From NCBI GenBank assembly GCA_964387095.1, contig CAYLVH010000021.1, positions 1-22,235 of the forward strand: DNA of 22,235 nt, written 5' to 3'. Origin of the DNA: JAJQBJ01 sp964387095. Its GTDB lineage: Bacteria; Bacillota; Clostridia; Oscillospirales; Oscillospiraceae. Within the stretch, counting starts at the first letter, position 1. The number at the start of each line of letters is the position of its first letter. Of the stretch, positions 1-7,698 are shown piece after piece. The position numbers and the translations under genes were made by a program. Below the pieces are notes generated by a model. The model ran no database searches and was not told where the DNA came from. It saw only the letters and a program-made list of their open reading frames with translations.

Positions 1-371
1 TCGGTGAACTCGCCCTGGCGGTAGAAGGAGATGACCGCGTCCTGGGGCAGGTCGTTGATGAGTTCCACCTTGTAGGGCTCGTCCTTCATAAGCTCCAGAG
101 CCTGGTCCCGGGGCAGCTCAAAGCGCTCCAGCTTCAGCTTTTCCTTGCAGATCTTGCGCATCTCAGCTTCGATCTGCTCCAGAATCTCAGGGGTGAAGTT
201 GAAGGGGGCGTCCATATCGTAGTAGAAGCCGTTGTCAATGGCCGGGCCGATGGCCAGCTTGACCTCCGGGAAGAGGCGCTTAACAGCCTGCGCCAGGATG
301 TGGGAGCAGGTGTGCCAATAGGTTTTGCGGTAGGTTTCGTTTTCAAAGGTGTATACGTTGTTTTCTGCCAT
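1..371 (-). CDS. thrS: Threonyl-tRNA synthetase, N-terminal part (cut by left edge)
   Basis: Cytoplasmic enzyme that charges tRNA-Thr with threonine using ATP. Only about the first 123 residues are present; the rest lies beyond base 1. The ATG at 371-369 follows GGAGGAAAG on the minus strand. After about 13 residues the protein enters the N2 editing domain: the HTCSH stretch (His20 and His24, the HxxxH pair of the editing site) followed by LAQAVKRLFPE and then IGPAIDNGFYYD are hallmarks of ThrRS. The N1 TGS domain that precedes this in most bacterial ThrRS is absent, giving the short form of the enzyme. The catalytic and anticodon-binding domains are not in view. A T-box leader directly upstream supports the assignment independently. 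AlaRS has a related editing domain, but an N-terminal position fits only ThrRS. Confidence 0.93.
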   Translation of the reverse strand, partial: MAENNVYTFENETYRKTYWHTCSHILAQAVKRLFPEVKLAIGPAIDNGFYYDMDAPFNFTPEILEQIEAEMRKICKEKLKLERFELPRDQALELMKDEPYKVELINDLPQDAVISFYRQGEFT

Positions 372-400
372 GTTTCTTTCCTCCTTTTTGTTGAGGGGTG

Positions 401-691
401 AAAGAATCCCACCCCTGACCAATTCAGGGGTGGGATAAAGTAATTTTATTCCACGGTTCCACCCTGCTTGCGAAGAAAGTGCTCTGCCGGGTGATGGGGT
501 CTCCCCTGCCCAGCTCTCGCGTTGAGCACATGCGTTCGCCGCTCGTAGCCGCTGTAACGTGCGGACACGGCGCTGCTTTTCACAGCGCGGCTCCGGGGTG
601 GTTATGCCGGTTCCTGCGCAGAGCACTCTCAGCAATCGTGCTCCTCTCTGGGCGGTTTTCCCGGTTTCGTCCCCATCTCAGCCTATTTGTA
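401..691 (-). ncRNA. T-box riboswitch leader of thrS
   Basis: A tRNA-sensing leader: uncharged tRNA-Thr binding would stabilise the antiterminator and allow thrS transcription. On the minus strand the T-box core AGGGTGGAACCGTG is exact (plus 452-465), followed at once by a terminator hairpin (406-436) and then the thrS ribosome binding site. The UGGA in the bulge would pair with a tRNA ending UCCA. Upstream lie AGAGAGGAGCAC and GAGAGTGCTC, which can form the stem I side arms. A possible specifier is ACC (a Thr codon) at 602-600, followed by A; I could not fold stem I rigorously, so the specifier is tentative. The 5' end is set from the promoter at 698-726. Confidence 0.88.
406..436 (-). terminator. 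T-box-controlled attenuator hairpin of thrS
   Basis: Perfect 13-bp inverted repeat (406-418 with 424-436) and a 5-nt loop. On the minus strand it is followed by TTCTTT, a short imperfect U-tract. It sits between the T-box core and the thrS start, the usual place for the regulated terminator; the C-rich arm can alternatively pair with the GGGTGG of the T-box. Confidence 0.82.
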
Positions 692-697
692 GTCTCT

Positions 698-726
698 AGG
701 TTAGCACGCAGGTGGCCTTTTGTCAA
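698..726 (-). promoter_or_regulatory. Sigma-A promoter of thrS
   Basis: On the minus strand a perfect -35 TTGACA (726-721), a 17-nt spacer and -10 TAACCT (703-698). The predicted start near 691 lies just upstream of T-box stem I. It diverges from the miaB promoter; the 72 bases between the two -35 boxes (727-798) show nothing else I can name. Confidence 0.8.
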
Positions 727-798
727 GCGGGCAGGAAAAATTTCCACCGGAGAACTGCTCCCCACCATTCCGGGAAACCGATTTTTTGCCGGTTTTCC

Positions 799-827
799 TT
801 GAGTTTCTCCCGGTTGAATGTTATACT
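799..827 (+). promoter_or_regulatory. Sigma-A promoter of the miaB-mutS-mutL cluster
   Basis: TTGAGT (799-804), 17-nt spacer, TATACT (822-827). Transcription would begin near 834, which is too late for an ATG at 836 to be translated normally and supports the TTG start of miaB at 896. Confidence 0.72.
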
Positions 828-895
828 AACCTATTATGGAAGATTATTGGCTCCTGTCAACGGGCCGAAAACTGCATTTCCAGGAGGAACCCACA

Positions 896-2314
896 TTGGA
901 AAGAAAGACGAAACTGATTCCTCAGGCGAAGGTGGAGCGGCAACTTGCCATCTGCGACGCCATCCGGGAAAATTTTGTGAATAAAATGGCGAAGCAGCCC
1001 TTGGCCTTTGTGGATACCTACGGCTGCCAGCAGAACGAGGCGGATTCAGAGCAGATCCGGGGTATGCTCCAGCGGATGGGCTACGGGTTTACCCAGGACG
1101 AGCGTCAGGCCGACATGGTGGTCATCAACACCTGCGCCGTCCGGGAGCACGCGGAGATGCGGGTTCTGGGCAACGTGGGCGCCCTGACCCATACCAAGCG
1201 CAAGAATCCGGAGCAGATCATCTGCCTCTGCGGCTGCGCCATGCAGGAGCCTCACATGGCGGAGAAGATCAAGAAGTCCTTCCGCCATGTGGACCTGGTT
1301 TTCGGACCCCATGTGCTGTGGCGGTTTCCGGAGTTCATCCAGAATCTGCTGGGCCATCGGGGCCGTATCTTTGAGACGGAGGATTCCGGCGGAGCCATTG
1401 CCGAGGGCCTGCCCGTGGTGCGCCAGGGCAGTGTCAAGGCCTGGGTCTCCATCATGTATGGCTGCAATAATTTCTGCACCTACTGCATTGTCCCCTATGT
1501 CCGGGGCCGGGAGCGCTCCCGGGACCTGGAGCTGATCCTGGAGGAGTGCCGCCAGTTGGTGGAACAGGGCTATAAGGACATCACCCTGCTGGGCCAGAAT
1601 GTGAACTCCTACGGCAAGGATTTGGGGATTGACACGGACTTCGCGGACCTGCTTCGGAAGGTCAACGAAATCCCTGGGGACTTCCAGATCCGCTTCATGA
1701 CGAGCCATCCCAAGGATGCCTCCGACAAGCTCTTTCACGCCATGGCGGAGTGCGAAAAAGTGGCGCCCAGCCTCCATCTGCCCTTCCAGGCGGGCAATGA
1801 CCGGGTTCTAAAGGCCATGAACCGCCGCTACACCCGCGAACAGTATCTGGAGAAAATCCACACCCTCCGGGGACTGATCCCCGACATTGTCCTGACTTCG
1901 GATGTGATAGTCGGCTTCCCTGGCGAAACCACGGAGGAGTTTGAGGACACCTTGAAGGTGCTGGAGGAGGCGCGCTTTGACGCACTGTTTACCTTCATCT
2001 ACTCCCCCCGGAAGGGGACCCCTGCCGCCGAAATGCCGGATCCCCTGACCAAGGAGGAGAAGAGCCAGAACTTCCAGCGCCTGGTGGAGCTGCAAAATAA
2101 GATCTCCGGGGAGAAGCACGCGGCGTATGTGGGCAAAACCGTCCGCGTCCTCATCGACGGCACCGGCAGCGATCCCCGCCATAATCTGACCTCCCGCACC
2201 CCCGGCGGCCGGCTGGTGCACCTCTCTGGGGATGAAGCTCTGGTGGGCACCTGGGCCAAGGTGAAGATTGCGGACTGCAATACCTGGGCGCTGTATGGCG
2301 AGATTGTGGAGTGA
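896..2314 (+). CDS. miaB: tRNA-2-methylthio-N6-dimethylallyladenosine synthase MiaB
   Basis: Radical-SAM methylthiotransferase that converts i6A37 to ms2i6A37 in tRNAs reading UNN codons, using two [4Fe-4S] clusters; cytoplasmic. The start is TTG at 896, 8 nt after AGGAGG (882-887); an in-frame ATG at 836 lies at the predicted transcription start and lacks a ribosome binding site. The protein has 472 residues, normal for the family. The N-terminal UPF0004 domain has cluster cysteines at C44 (YGCQQNEAD), C80 (NTCAVRE) and C114 (CGCAMQ). The radical-SAM CxxxCxxC motif is C190/C194/C197 (GCNNFCTYC). A C-terminal TRAM domain follows, with the RVLIDG segment and the expected hydrophobic pattern to the end. 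It is first in the cluster with mutS, mutL, miaA and hfq. The related MtaB and RimO differ at QNEADSE and YVRGRE, so MiaB is firm. Confidence 0.95.
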   Translation: MERKTKLIPQAKVERQLAICDAIRENFVNKMAKQPLAFVDTYGCQQNEADSEQIRGMLQRMGYGFTQDERQADMVVINTCAVREHAEMRVLGNVGALTHTKRKNPEQIICLCGCAMQEPHMAEKIKKSFRHVDLVFGPHVLWRFPEFIQNLLGHRGRIFETEDSGGAIAEGLPVVRQGSVKAWVSIMYGCNNFCTYCIVPYVRGRERSRDLELILEECRQLVEQGYKDITLLGQNVNSYGKDLGIDTDFADLLRKVNEIPGDFQIRFMTSHPKDASDKLFHAMAECEKVAPSLHLPFQAGNDRVLKAMNRRYTREQYLEKIHTLRGLIPDIVLTSDVIVGFPGETTEEFEDTLKVLEEARFDALFTFIYSPRKGTPAAEMPDPLTKEEKSQNFQRLVELQNKISGEKHAAYVGKTVRVLIDGTGSDPRHNLTSRTPGGRLVHLSGDEALVGTWAKVKIADCNTWALYGEIVE

Positions 2315-2383
2315 AATGCCGGCTTTTTGAGGCAAGACAACAAGGAAATAGATGATTTTTATAGATAAGGAGATTTCACCGGA

Positions 2384-4984
2384 ATGGCAAGGCAAATTAC
2401 CCCCATGCGCCAGCAATACCTGGAAATGAAGGAGCAGTATAAGGACTGCCTCCTCTTCTTCCGGCTGGGAGATTTCTATGAAATGTTTGATGAGGACGCC
2501 CGAACGGCCTCCCGGGAGCTGGATTTGACCCTGACCACCCGGGACCGGGACAAGAACATCCCACCGGAGGAGAAGATCCCCATGTGCGGCGTCCCCTATC
2601 ACTCCTGCGAGAGCTACATCGCCCGGCTGATTGACAAGGGCTACAAGGTGGCTATTTGCGAGCAGACGGAGGACCCCGCCCAGTCCAAGGGGCTGGTGAC
2701 CCGGGATGTCATCCGCATCATCACACCTGGCACGGCCATTTCCCCCTCCATGCTGGAGGAGGGGAAGAACAACTTCATCTGCGCCGTGTACCTGGACTCC
2801 GTCTCTGCTGGGATGGCCTTCTGTGATATCTCCACCGGCGAGCTGCTGACAACCGCCTTCCGGGGGGCCGAGCGGGTGAGCCACGCCATCAACGAGCTGG
2901 GGCGGTTCCGGCCCAGGGAAGCTGTGCTGTCCGACGGCGCCATATCCAACAGCCAGCTGATGGAGGTGTTGACCGAACGGCTGGACTGCTCCTGTGAGAA
3001 GGTGGGGGAAGGTCCCTTCCGCCTGGAAATCGCGGCGGAGGCCTGTGAAAAGCAGTTCCGCAACCCCGAGGTCATTCCCCAGGACTGCCAGGCGGCCCGC
3101 CAAGCCACCGGCGGCCTATTGAGCTATCTGCACGAGACGCAGAAGTGCGACCTATCCCACCTGGCGGTCCTCCACTATTATACCGGCGACCAGTATATGG
3201 AGCTGGATTTGACCGCCCGGCGCAATTTGGAGCTGACCGAGACCTTGCGCTCCAAGGAAAAGCGGGGCAGCCTCCTCTGGGTGCTGGACCGCACCAAGAC
3301 CGCCATGGGTGGCCGCCTGCTGCGCAGCTGGCTGGAGAAGCCCCTGCTCTCCCCCGCCCTGATCCGCCGGAGACTGGACGCGGTCAAGGATTTGACGGAG
3401 GATTTGGTGACACGGGAAGAGCTGATTCTGTGCCTGCGGGAGATCACGGACCTGGAGCGTCTCATCGGCCGCATCGTCTACGGTACGGCCAACGCCCGGG
3501 ACCTCCGGGGCCTGGCGGGCGGCCTGGGCAAGCTGCCCAAGCTGAAGGAGCTGTTGCGAACCAGGAAGGCCCCGCTGCTCCAAGAGCTGACGGGACAGCT
3601 GGACGATTTGGAGGAGCTGCGGGGACATATCGACGGGGCCATTGTGGAGGAGCCTCCCTTCTCCGTCCGGGAGGGCGGCCTGATCCGGGAGGGCTACGAC
3701 GAGACGGTGGACAACCTTCGCAATATCCAGAGCAACGGCAAAAACATGGTGATCCGGCTGGAGACCAGTGAGAAGGAAAAGACCGGCATCAAGAATCTGC
3801 GCATCAAATTCAACAAGGTGTTCGGCTATTATATTGAGGTGGCCAAGGGCCAGATTGGCCTGGTGCCGGACAGCTATGTCCGGAAGCAGACCACCGTGAA
3901 CGCCGAGCGGTACATCAACCAGGAGTTAAAGGAGATGGAGCACACCATCCTCTCTGCGGAGGAACGTGTCACCGCTTTGGAATATCAGCTGTTCAACGAG
4001 CTGCGCCAGGAGGCCGCCGCAGCGGTGGCCCAGGTGCAGCAGGTTGCCGCAGCGGTGGCCCAGGTGGACGTGCTGACCAGCCTGGCGGCTGTAGCCGTGG
4101 CGAATCACTACTGTATGCCGGAGGTGGATGACTCCAACGTGGTGGAGATCCGGGACGGCCGCCATCCCGTGGTGGAGCGGATGCTGAAGGACTCCATGTT
4201 TGTGCCCAATGACACCCGCATGGACACCGGGGAGGATACACTGGCTATTATCACCGGACCCAATATGGCCGGTAAGTCCACCTACATGCGCCAGGTGGCT
4301 TTGATCTGCCTGATGGCACAGATTGGCTCCTTTGTGCCTGCCCGGGGGGCCAGGGTGGGTGTAGTGGACCGGATATTTACCCGCATCGGCGCCAGTGACG
4401 ACCTGGCCGCTGGCCAATCCACCTTTATGGTGGAGATGAGTGAGGTGGCCCAGATCCTGAAGAACGCCACCCGGAAGTCCTTGATCATTCTGGACGAAAT
4501 TGGCCGGGGCACCTCCACCTACGATGGCATGAGCATTGCCCGGGCTGTGCTGGAATACTGCGCGGACCGGAAGCGCCTGGGGGCCAGGACCCTATTTGCA
4601 ACCCATTATCACGAGCTGACGGAGCTGGAAGGCCAGTTGGATGGGGTGAAGAACTACAACATCGCCGCAAAAAAGCGGGCGGATGACGTGATTTTCCTCC
4701 GGAAGATTGTCCGGGGCGGAGCGGATCAGAGCTACGGGATCGAGGTGGCCAAGCTGGCCGGGGTTCCAGACCGGGTCATCAACAGGGCGAAGGCCATTTT
4801 AAAGGAGCTGGAGGCCGGCACAGCTAAAACCCGGCCCCCGGCGGCCCCCAAGCAGGAGGAGCAGGTCTCCTTCGGAGACATGGGAGCCATGGAGGTGACG
4901 GAAACCCTCCGCCGCACGGATTTGAACACCTTGACCCCCATTGAGGCCATGAACCTGATCTATCAGTTGAAGCAAAAGCTATAA
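2384..4984 (+). CDS. mutS: DNA mismatch repair protein MutS
   Basis: Mismatch-recognition ATPase that binds base mismatches and small loops and recruits MutL. ATG at 2384 follows AAGGAGAT. At 866 residues it has full MutS1 length. The N-terminal mismatch-binding domain carries GDFYEMF with the F31-x-E33 pair that stacks on the mismatch. Then follow the connector, lever and clamp, and the C-terminal ABC ATPase with Walker A GPNMAGKST (625-633), Walker B ending D704-E705, the GRGTSTYDG switch and the THYHEL His. Near the C-terminus QVSF may be a degenerate beta-clamp-binding motif. It lies 69 bp after miaB and 18 bp before a small membrane gene, probably one transcript. A 21-nt exact repeat at 4016-4066 encodes an Ala/Val/Gln-rich helix without changing the usual length. 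Confidence 0.97.
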   Translation: MARQITPMRQQYLEMKEQYKDCLLFFRLGDFYEMFDEDARTASRELDLTLTTRDRDKNIPPEEKIPMCGVPYHSCESYIARLIDKGYKVAICEQTEDPAQSKGLVTRDVIRIITPGTAISPSMLEEGKNNFICAVYLDSVSAGMAFCDISTGELLTTAFRGAERVSHAINELGRFRPREAVLSDGAISNSQLMEVLTERLDCSCEKVGEGPFRLEIAAEACEKQFRNPEVIPQDCQAARQATGGLLSYLHETQKCDLSHLAVLHYYTGDQYMELDLTARRNLELTETLRSKEKRGSLLWVLDRTKTAMGGRLLRSWLEKPLLSPALIRRRLDAVKDLTEDLVTREELILCLREITDLERLIGRIVYGTANARDLRGLAGGLGKLPKLKELLRTRKAPLLQELTGQLDDLEELRGHIDGAIVEEPPFSVREGGLIREGYDETVDNLRNIQSNGKNMVIRLETSEKEKTGIKNLRIKFNKVFGYYIEVAKGQIGLVPDSYVRKQTTVNAERYINQELKEMEHTILSAEERVTALEYQLFNELRQEAAAAVAQVQQVAAAVAQVDVLTSLAAVAVANHYCMPEVDDSNVVEIRDGRHPVVERMLKDSMFVPNDTRMDTGEDTLAIITGPNMAGKSTYMRQVALICLMAQIGSFVPARGARVGVVDRIFTRIGASDDLAAGQSTFMVEMSEVAQILKNATRKSLIILDEIGRGTSTYDGMSIARAVLEYCADRKRLGARTLFATHYHELTELEGQLDGVKNYNIAAKKRADDVIFLRKIVRGGADQSYGIEVAKLAGVPDRVINRAKAILKELEAGTAKTRPPAAPKQEEQVSFGDMGAMEVTETLRRTDLNTLTPIEAMNLIYQLKQKL
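4016..4066 (+). repeat. Internal 21-nt direct repeat with 30-bp period in mutS
   Basis: Bases 4016-4036 and 4046-4066 are identical. They encode AAVAQV-QQVA-AAVAQV, part of the long helix after the clamp. From memory, the same stretch in Bacillus subtilis MutS has equal length but no repeat, so this looks like local homogenisation or low-complexity drift, not an insertion. Confidence 0.85.
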
Positions 4985-5002
4985 TCCAAAGGAGTAAAAA
5001 CC

Positions 5003-5485
5003 ATGAGCGGAACCTTCACCTATCAAAATCGCGTTGGCAGCAGAATGCTGTCCATCCTGATCCTCATCATCACCGTCGCCATCGCCTACTGTGTGCGCGT
5101 TGCCGTGGGTTCGCCGGTCCTGACGTTGGTGACCTTTGCGGCCTGCCTGTTTATCCTGTCTATCTGCACCATTCCTTTGAACCGGAGGCTGTTTTTTAAG
5201 GAAGGTTCCTACCAGTTCAATGAGGACGACAGTGTGACCATCCGGACCAAGCAGGAGTGGACCTTTAAAAAGAGCCAGGTGAAGGGTGTGGGCTGTGACC
5301 CGGTGGAGGATCGAAAGAGCAAGAGCACCCGGGTCTATAAGATCAGCGTTATTCCCAACGCGGGAAAGCCTTTGGAGATATTTTCTGACAATGTTATGGT
5401 GGATAACCAGAATTCCGAAGAGAAGCTAAAACCCTTCCTGACCTTTGGCGCCCTGCTGAAGCACTGGAAATATGGCCAGTCATGA
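5003..5485 (+). CDS. Small two-helix membrane protein, possible PH-like (YcxB-type) domain
   Basis: Function unknown; 160 residues. ATG at 5003 follows AAAGGAG. Two hydrophobic segments at about residues 15-35 (LSILILIITVAIAY) and 38-58 (VLTLVTFAACLFILSICTI) form a membrane hairpin. The last 100 residues are soluble, with alternating strands (YQFNEDDSVTIRT, EWTFKKSQVKGVGCDPV, YKISVIP, KPLEIFSDNVMV). This layout and the short basic loops resemble YcxB-like or bacterial PH-domain membrane proteins, but that is a judgement by pattern only. It is 18 bp after mutS and its stop is 31 bp before the mutL start, so it sits inside the mismatch-repair unit, where membrane proteins are not expected. It shows no sign of decay. 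Confidence 0.82.
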   Translation: MSGTFTYQNRVGSRMLSILILIITVAIAYCVRVAVGSPVLTLVTFAACLFILSICTIPLNRRLFFKEGSYQFNEDDSVTIRTKQEWTFKKSQVKGVGCDPVEDRKSKSTRVYKISVIPNAGKPLEIFSDNVMVDNQNSEEKLKPFLTFGALLKHWKYGQS

Positions 5486-5516
5486 GAAGGGTAAATCAAC
5501 AGAGAGGAGAATGATC

Positions 5517-7610
5517 ATGCCCAAAATTCAGCAGCTGGATCCCCATGTGGCGGATCTCATTGCCGCTGGCGAGGTGGTGGAGCGTCCCGCTTCTGTGGTA
5601 AAGGAGCTGATGGAGAATGCCATTGACGCCGGGGCCACCGCTGTGACGGTGGAAATTCAGCGGGGCGGCATGAGCTATATCCGGGTGACGGATGACGGCT
5701 GCGGCATCGCGCCGGAGGATACGGAGACCGCCTTCCTCCGCCATGCCACCAGCAAGATCCGCAGCGAAAATGATCTGGAATCCATCGGCACCCTGGGCTT
5801 TCGAGGGGAGGCGCTGGCCGCCATTTCGGCGGTCTCCCATGTGGAGCTGCTGACCCGGCGCCCAGAGGATGAATTCGGCACATCGCTGTTACTGGATGCG
5901 GGGGTTCCCCGGGTCAAGGAGGAGGCTGGCGGGCCTGTGGGCACCACCATGATTGTCCGGGACCTGTTCTTCAATACCCCAGCCCGGCTGAAATTTATGA
6001 AGCGGGACGCCGCCGAGGGCGCCGCCGTATTCGCCGTAGTGCAGCACACCGCCCTCTCCCACCCCGAGGTGGCGGTGACCTTTATCAAGGAAGGCCGCCA
6101 GGAGCTCCAGACCCCTGGGGACGGCCAGCTGAAAAGTGCCCTATATGCGGTCCTGGGCCGGGACGTGGCCCTGGGCTATACCCCCGTGAAGGGCACCGGC
6201 GAGGACATCACCGTAGAGGGATTTGTCTCCCTCCCCGCCTGCTGCCGGGGCACTAGAAGCTATCAGCACTTCTTTGTTAACGGCCGTTATATCAAATCCC
6301 GCACCATGATGGCGGCCCTGGAAGAGGCCTATAAAAATCAGAAAATGGTGGGCAAGTTTCCCGGCTGCGTGCTGCACGTCACCACCAAGCTGAACGCCGT
6401 GGATGTCAATGTCCACCCCACCAAAACCGAAGTGAAATTCACCAGCGAGAAAAAGCTGTTTGACGGCGTGTATTACAGCGTCAAGGCCGCTCTGGAGCAG
6501 GACGGCACCAGGGTTCAGATGACCCTGGAGGATAAGCCCTCTGCCCCGGAGAAGAGGCCGGAGCCGGTAAAGACCGCCCCTGTGGCGTCAAGGCCCCCCA
6601 AGGAGGAGCTCGTTATTACTGTCCCCCGCTCCGCCACCACCCAGACCACAGATCTTCCGGCAGAAAGGGCCAGCCAGGTGGTTTATCCCGGCAAACAGAA
6701 TTTCTTCCAGACCATGACCACGGCGGAGTACAAGGCCCAGGCCGCCCGCCAAAAGTTGGAGCGGGAGAAGAGCGATGGGAAGATTCAGGAGCCGGCGCCC
6801 ATTGTGGTGCGTGACCACACCGTGGCGCCCTATGAGTTAAAGCCCTCTCGGACTGCCGGGGTCCTGCGTCACCTAGAGGATCAGGTGGAGGAGCCTGGGG
6901 AGGAGCTGCCCCGGCGGGAACCGGAGCCGGCGAAGCCTGCAAAACCAGAGCCGCAACCAATGGCAGTTCAGGAGACGGTGGAGATGCCCCCGGTTGTTCA
7001 CCTGGTGGCGGAGCCTGACGCCCCCATCCAAGAGACGGAAACCCAGGTCCCCTGGCGGGTAGTTGGGGAGCTGTTCCAGACCTATATCCTGGTGGAGCAG
7101 GGGAATACTGTGCTCCTCATCGATAAGCACGCCGCCCACGAGCGGATGAACTTTGATCGCCTGAAGGCCCAGGGCTACCGTCCAATGGCCCAGCAGCTAT
7201 TGACCCCCATCGTGTTTACGCCTGAGGCGGAAGAGGGCGCGGTATTGCTCCGGAATGTGGAGCTACTGATGGAGTTCGGCTTCGAGTGCGAGGATTTTGG
7301 GGACGGGGCGATTCTGGTGCGCCAGGTGCCCTATGACATTGACCCGGCGGAAGCGGAATCCACCTTGACCGAGATGGCCGCCAAGCTGATGACCGCCGGG
7401 ACCCTGGATCCCAGCAGCGCCAGGGATGACCTGCTACATACCATCGCCTGTAAGGCCGCCATCAAGGGCGGGCAGAAGAACGGCCCGGAGGAGTTGCGGG
7501 CGGTGGCTGAGGCCGTCATGGCCGACCGGGTGCGCTACTGCCCCCATGGCCGCCCTGTGGCTATTGAACTGACCCGGAAGCAGCTGGAAAAGCAGTTCAA
7601 GCGAATCTGA
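5517..7610 (+). CDS. mutL: DNA mismatch repair endonuclease MutL
   Basis: GHKL-ATPase nicking endonuclease that couples MutS recognition to strand removal. I place the start at ATG 5517, 7 nt after AGAGAGGAGA; ATG 5511 is too close to that site and ATG 5472 lies inside the preceding gene. The protein has 697 residues. N-terminal ATPase motifs are ELMENAIDAG (E30, N34), DDGCGI (59-64) and GFRGEAL (94-100). A Pro/Lys/Glu-rich linker spans about residues 340-510. The C-terminal dimerisation and endonuclease domain has DKHAAHERMNFD (536-547), QQLLTP (beta-clamp-type motif), ACKAAIKGG (around C645) and CPHGRP (675-680). These metal-site motifs indicate a nicking MutL, unlike the E. coli protein. 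The first motif deviates from DQHAxxExxxxE: Lys replaces Gln and Asp547 replaces the last Glu. Confidence 0.96.
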   Translation: MPKIQQLDPHVADLIAAGEVVERPASVVKELMENAIDAGATAVTVEIQRGGMSYIRVTDDGCGIAPEDTETAFLRHATSKIRSENDLESIGTLGFRGEALAAISAVSHVELLTRRPEDEFGTSLLLDAGVPRVKEEAGGPVGTTMIVRDLFFNTPARLKFMKRDAAEGAAVFAVVQHTALSHPEVAVTFIKEGRQELQTPGDGQLKSALYAVLGRDVALGYTPVKGTGEDITVEGFVSLPACCRGTRSYQHFFVNGRYIKSRTMMAALEEAYKNQKMVGKFPGCVLHVTTKLNAVDVNVHPTKTEVKFTSEKKLFDGVYYSVKAALEQDGTRVQMTLEDKPSAPEKRPEPVKTAPVASRPPKEELVITVPRSATTQTTDLPAERASQVVYPGKQNFFQTMTTAEYKAQAARQKLEREKSDGKIQEPAPIVVRDHTVAPYELKPSRTAGVLRHLEDQVEEPGEELPRREPEPAKPAKPEPQPMAVQETVEMPPVVHLVAEPDAPIQETETQVPWRVVGELFQTYILVEQGNTVLLIDKHAAHERMNFDRLKAQGYRPMAQQLLTPIVFTPEAEEGAVLLRNVELLMEFGFECEDFGDGAILVRQVPYDIDPAEAESTLTEMAAKLMTAGTLDPSSARDDLLHTIACKAAIKGGQKNGPEELRAVAEAVMADRVRYCPHGRPVAIELTRKQLEKQFKRI

Positions 7611-7666
7611 AAGGGAATTTACAGAATTGTTAAAATTTACCGCCCCCAAAATGCGGCAAAATAGCG

Positions 7667-7672
7667 TATAAT
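7667..7672 (+). promoter_or_regulatory. Possible -10 box upstream of miaA
   Basis: An exact TATAAT lies 27 bp before the miaA start in an AT-rich mutL-miaA spacer (7611-7698). I find no matching -35 box at 16-18 nt spacing and no extended TG, so a real promoter is uncertain. Confidence 0.25.
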
Positions 7673-7698
7673 GAGAAGGTATATAAGGAGGTGAGGGA

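Noticed and set aside
479..984. Several overlapping plus-strand reading frames between thrS and miaB
   Set aside because: They run across the T-box leader and both promoters on the wrong strand or without ribosome binding sites; the composition is not protein-like.
1046..3103. Long minus-strand open frames opposite miaB and mutS (up to 431 codons)
   Set aside because: They mirror the GC-rich codon pattern of the real genes, are rich in His/Gly/Gln/Leu, and lack ribosome binding sites and family motifs.
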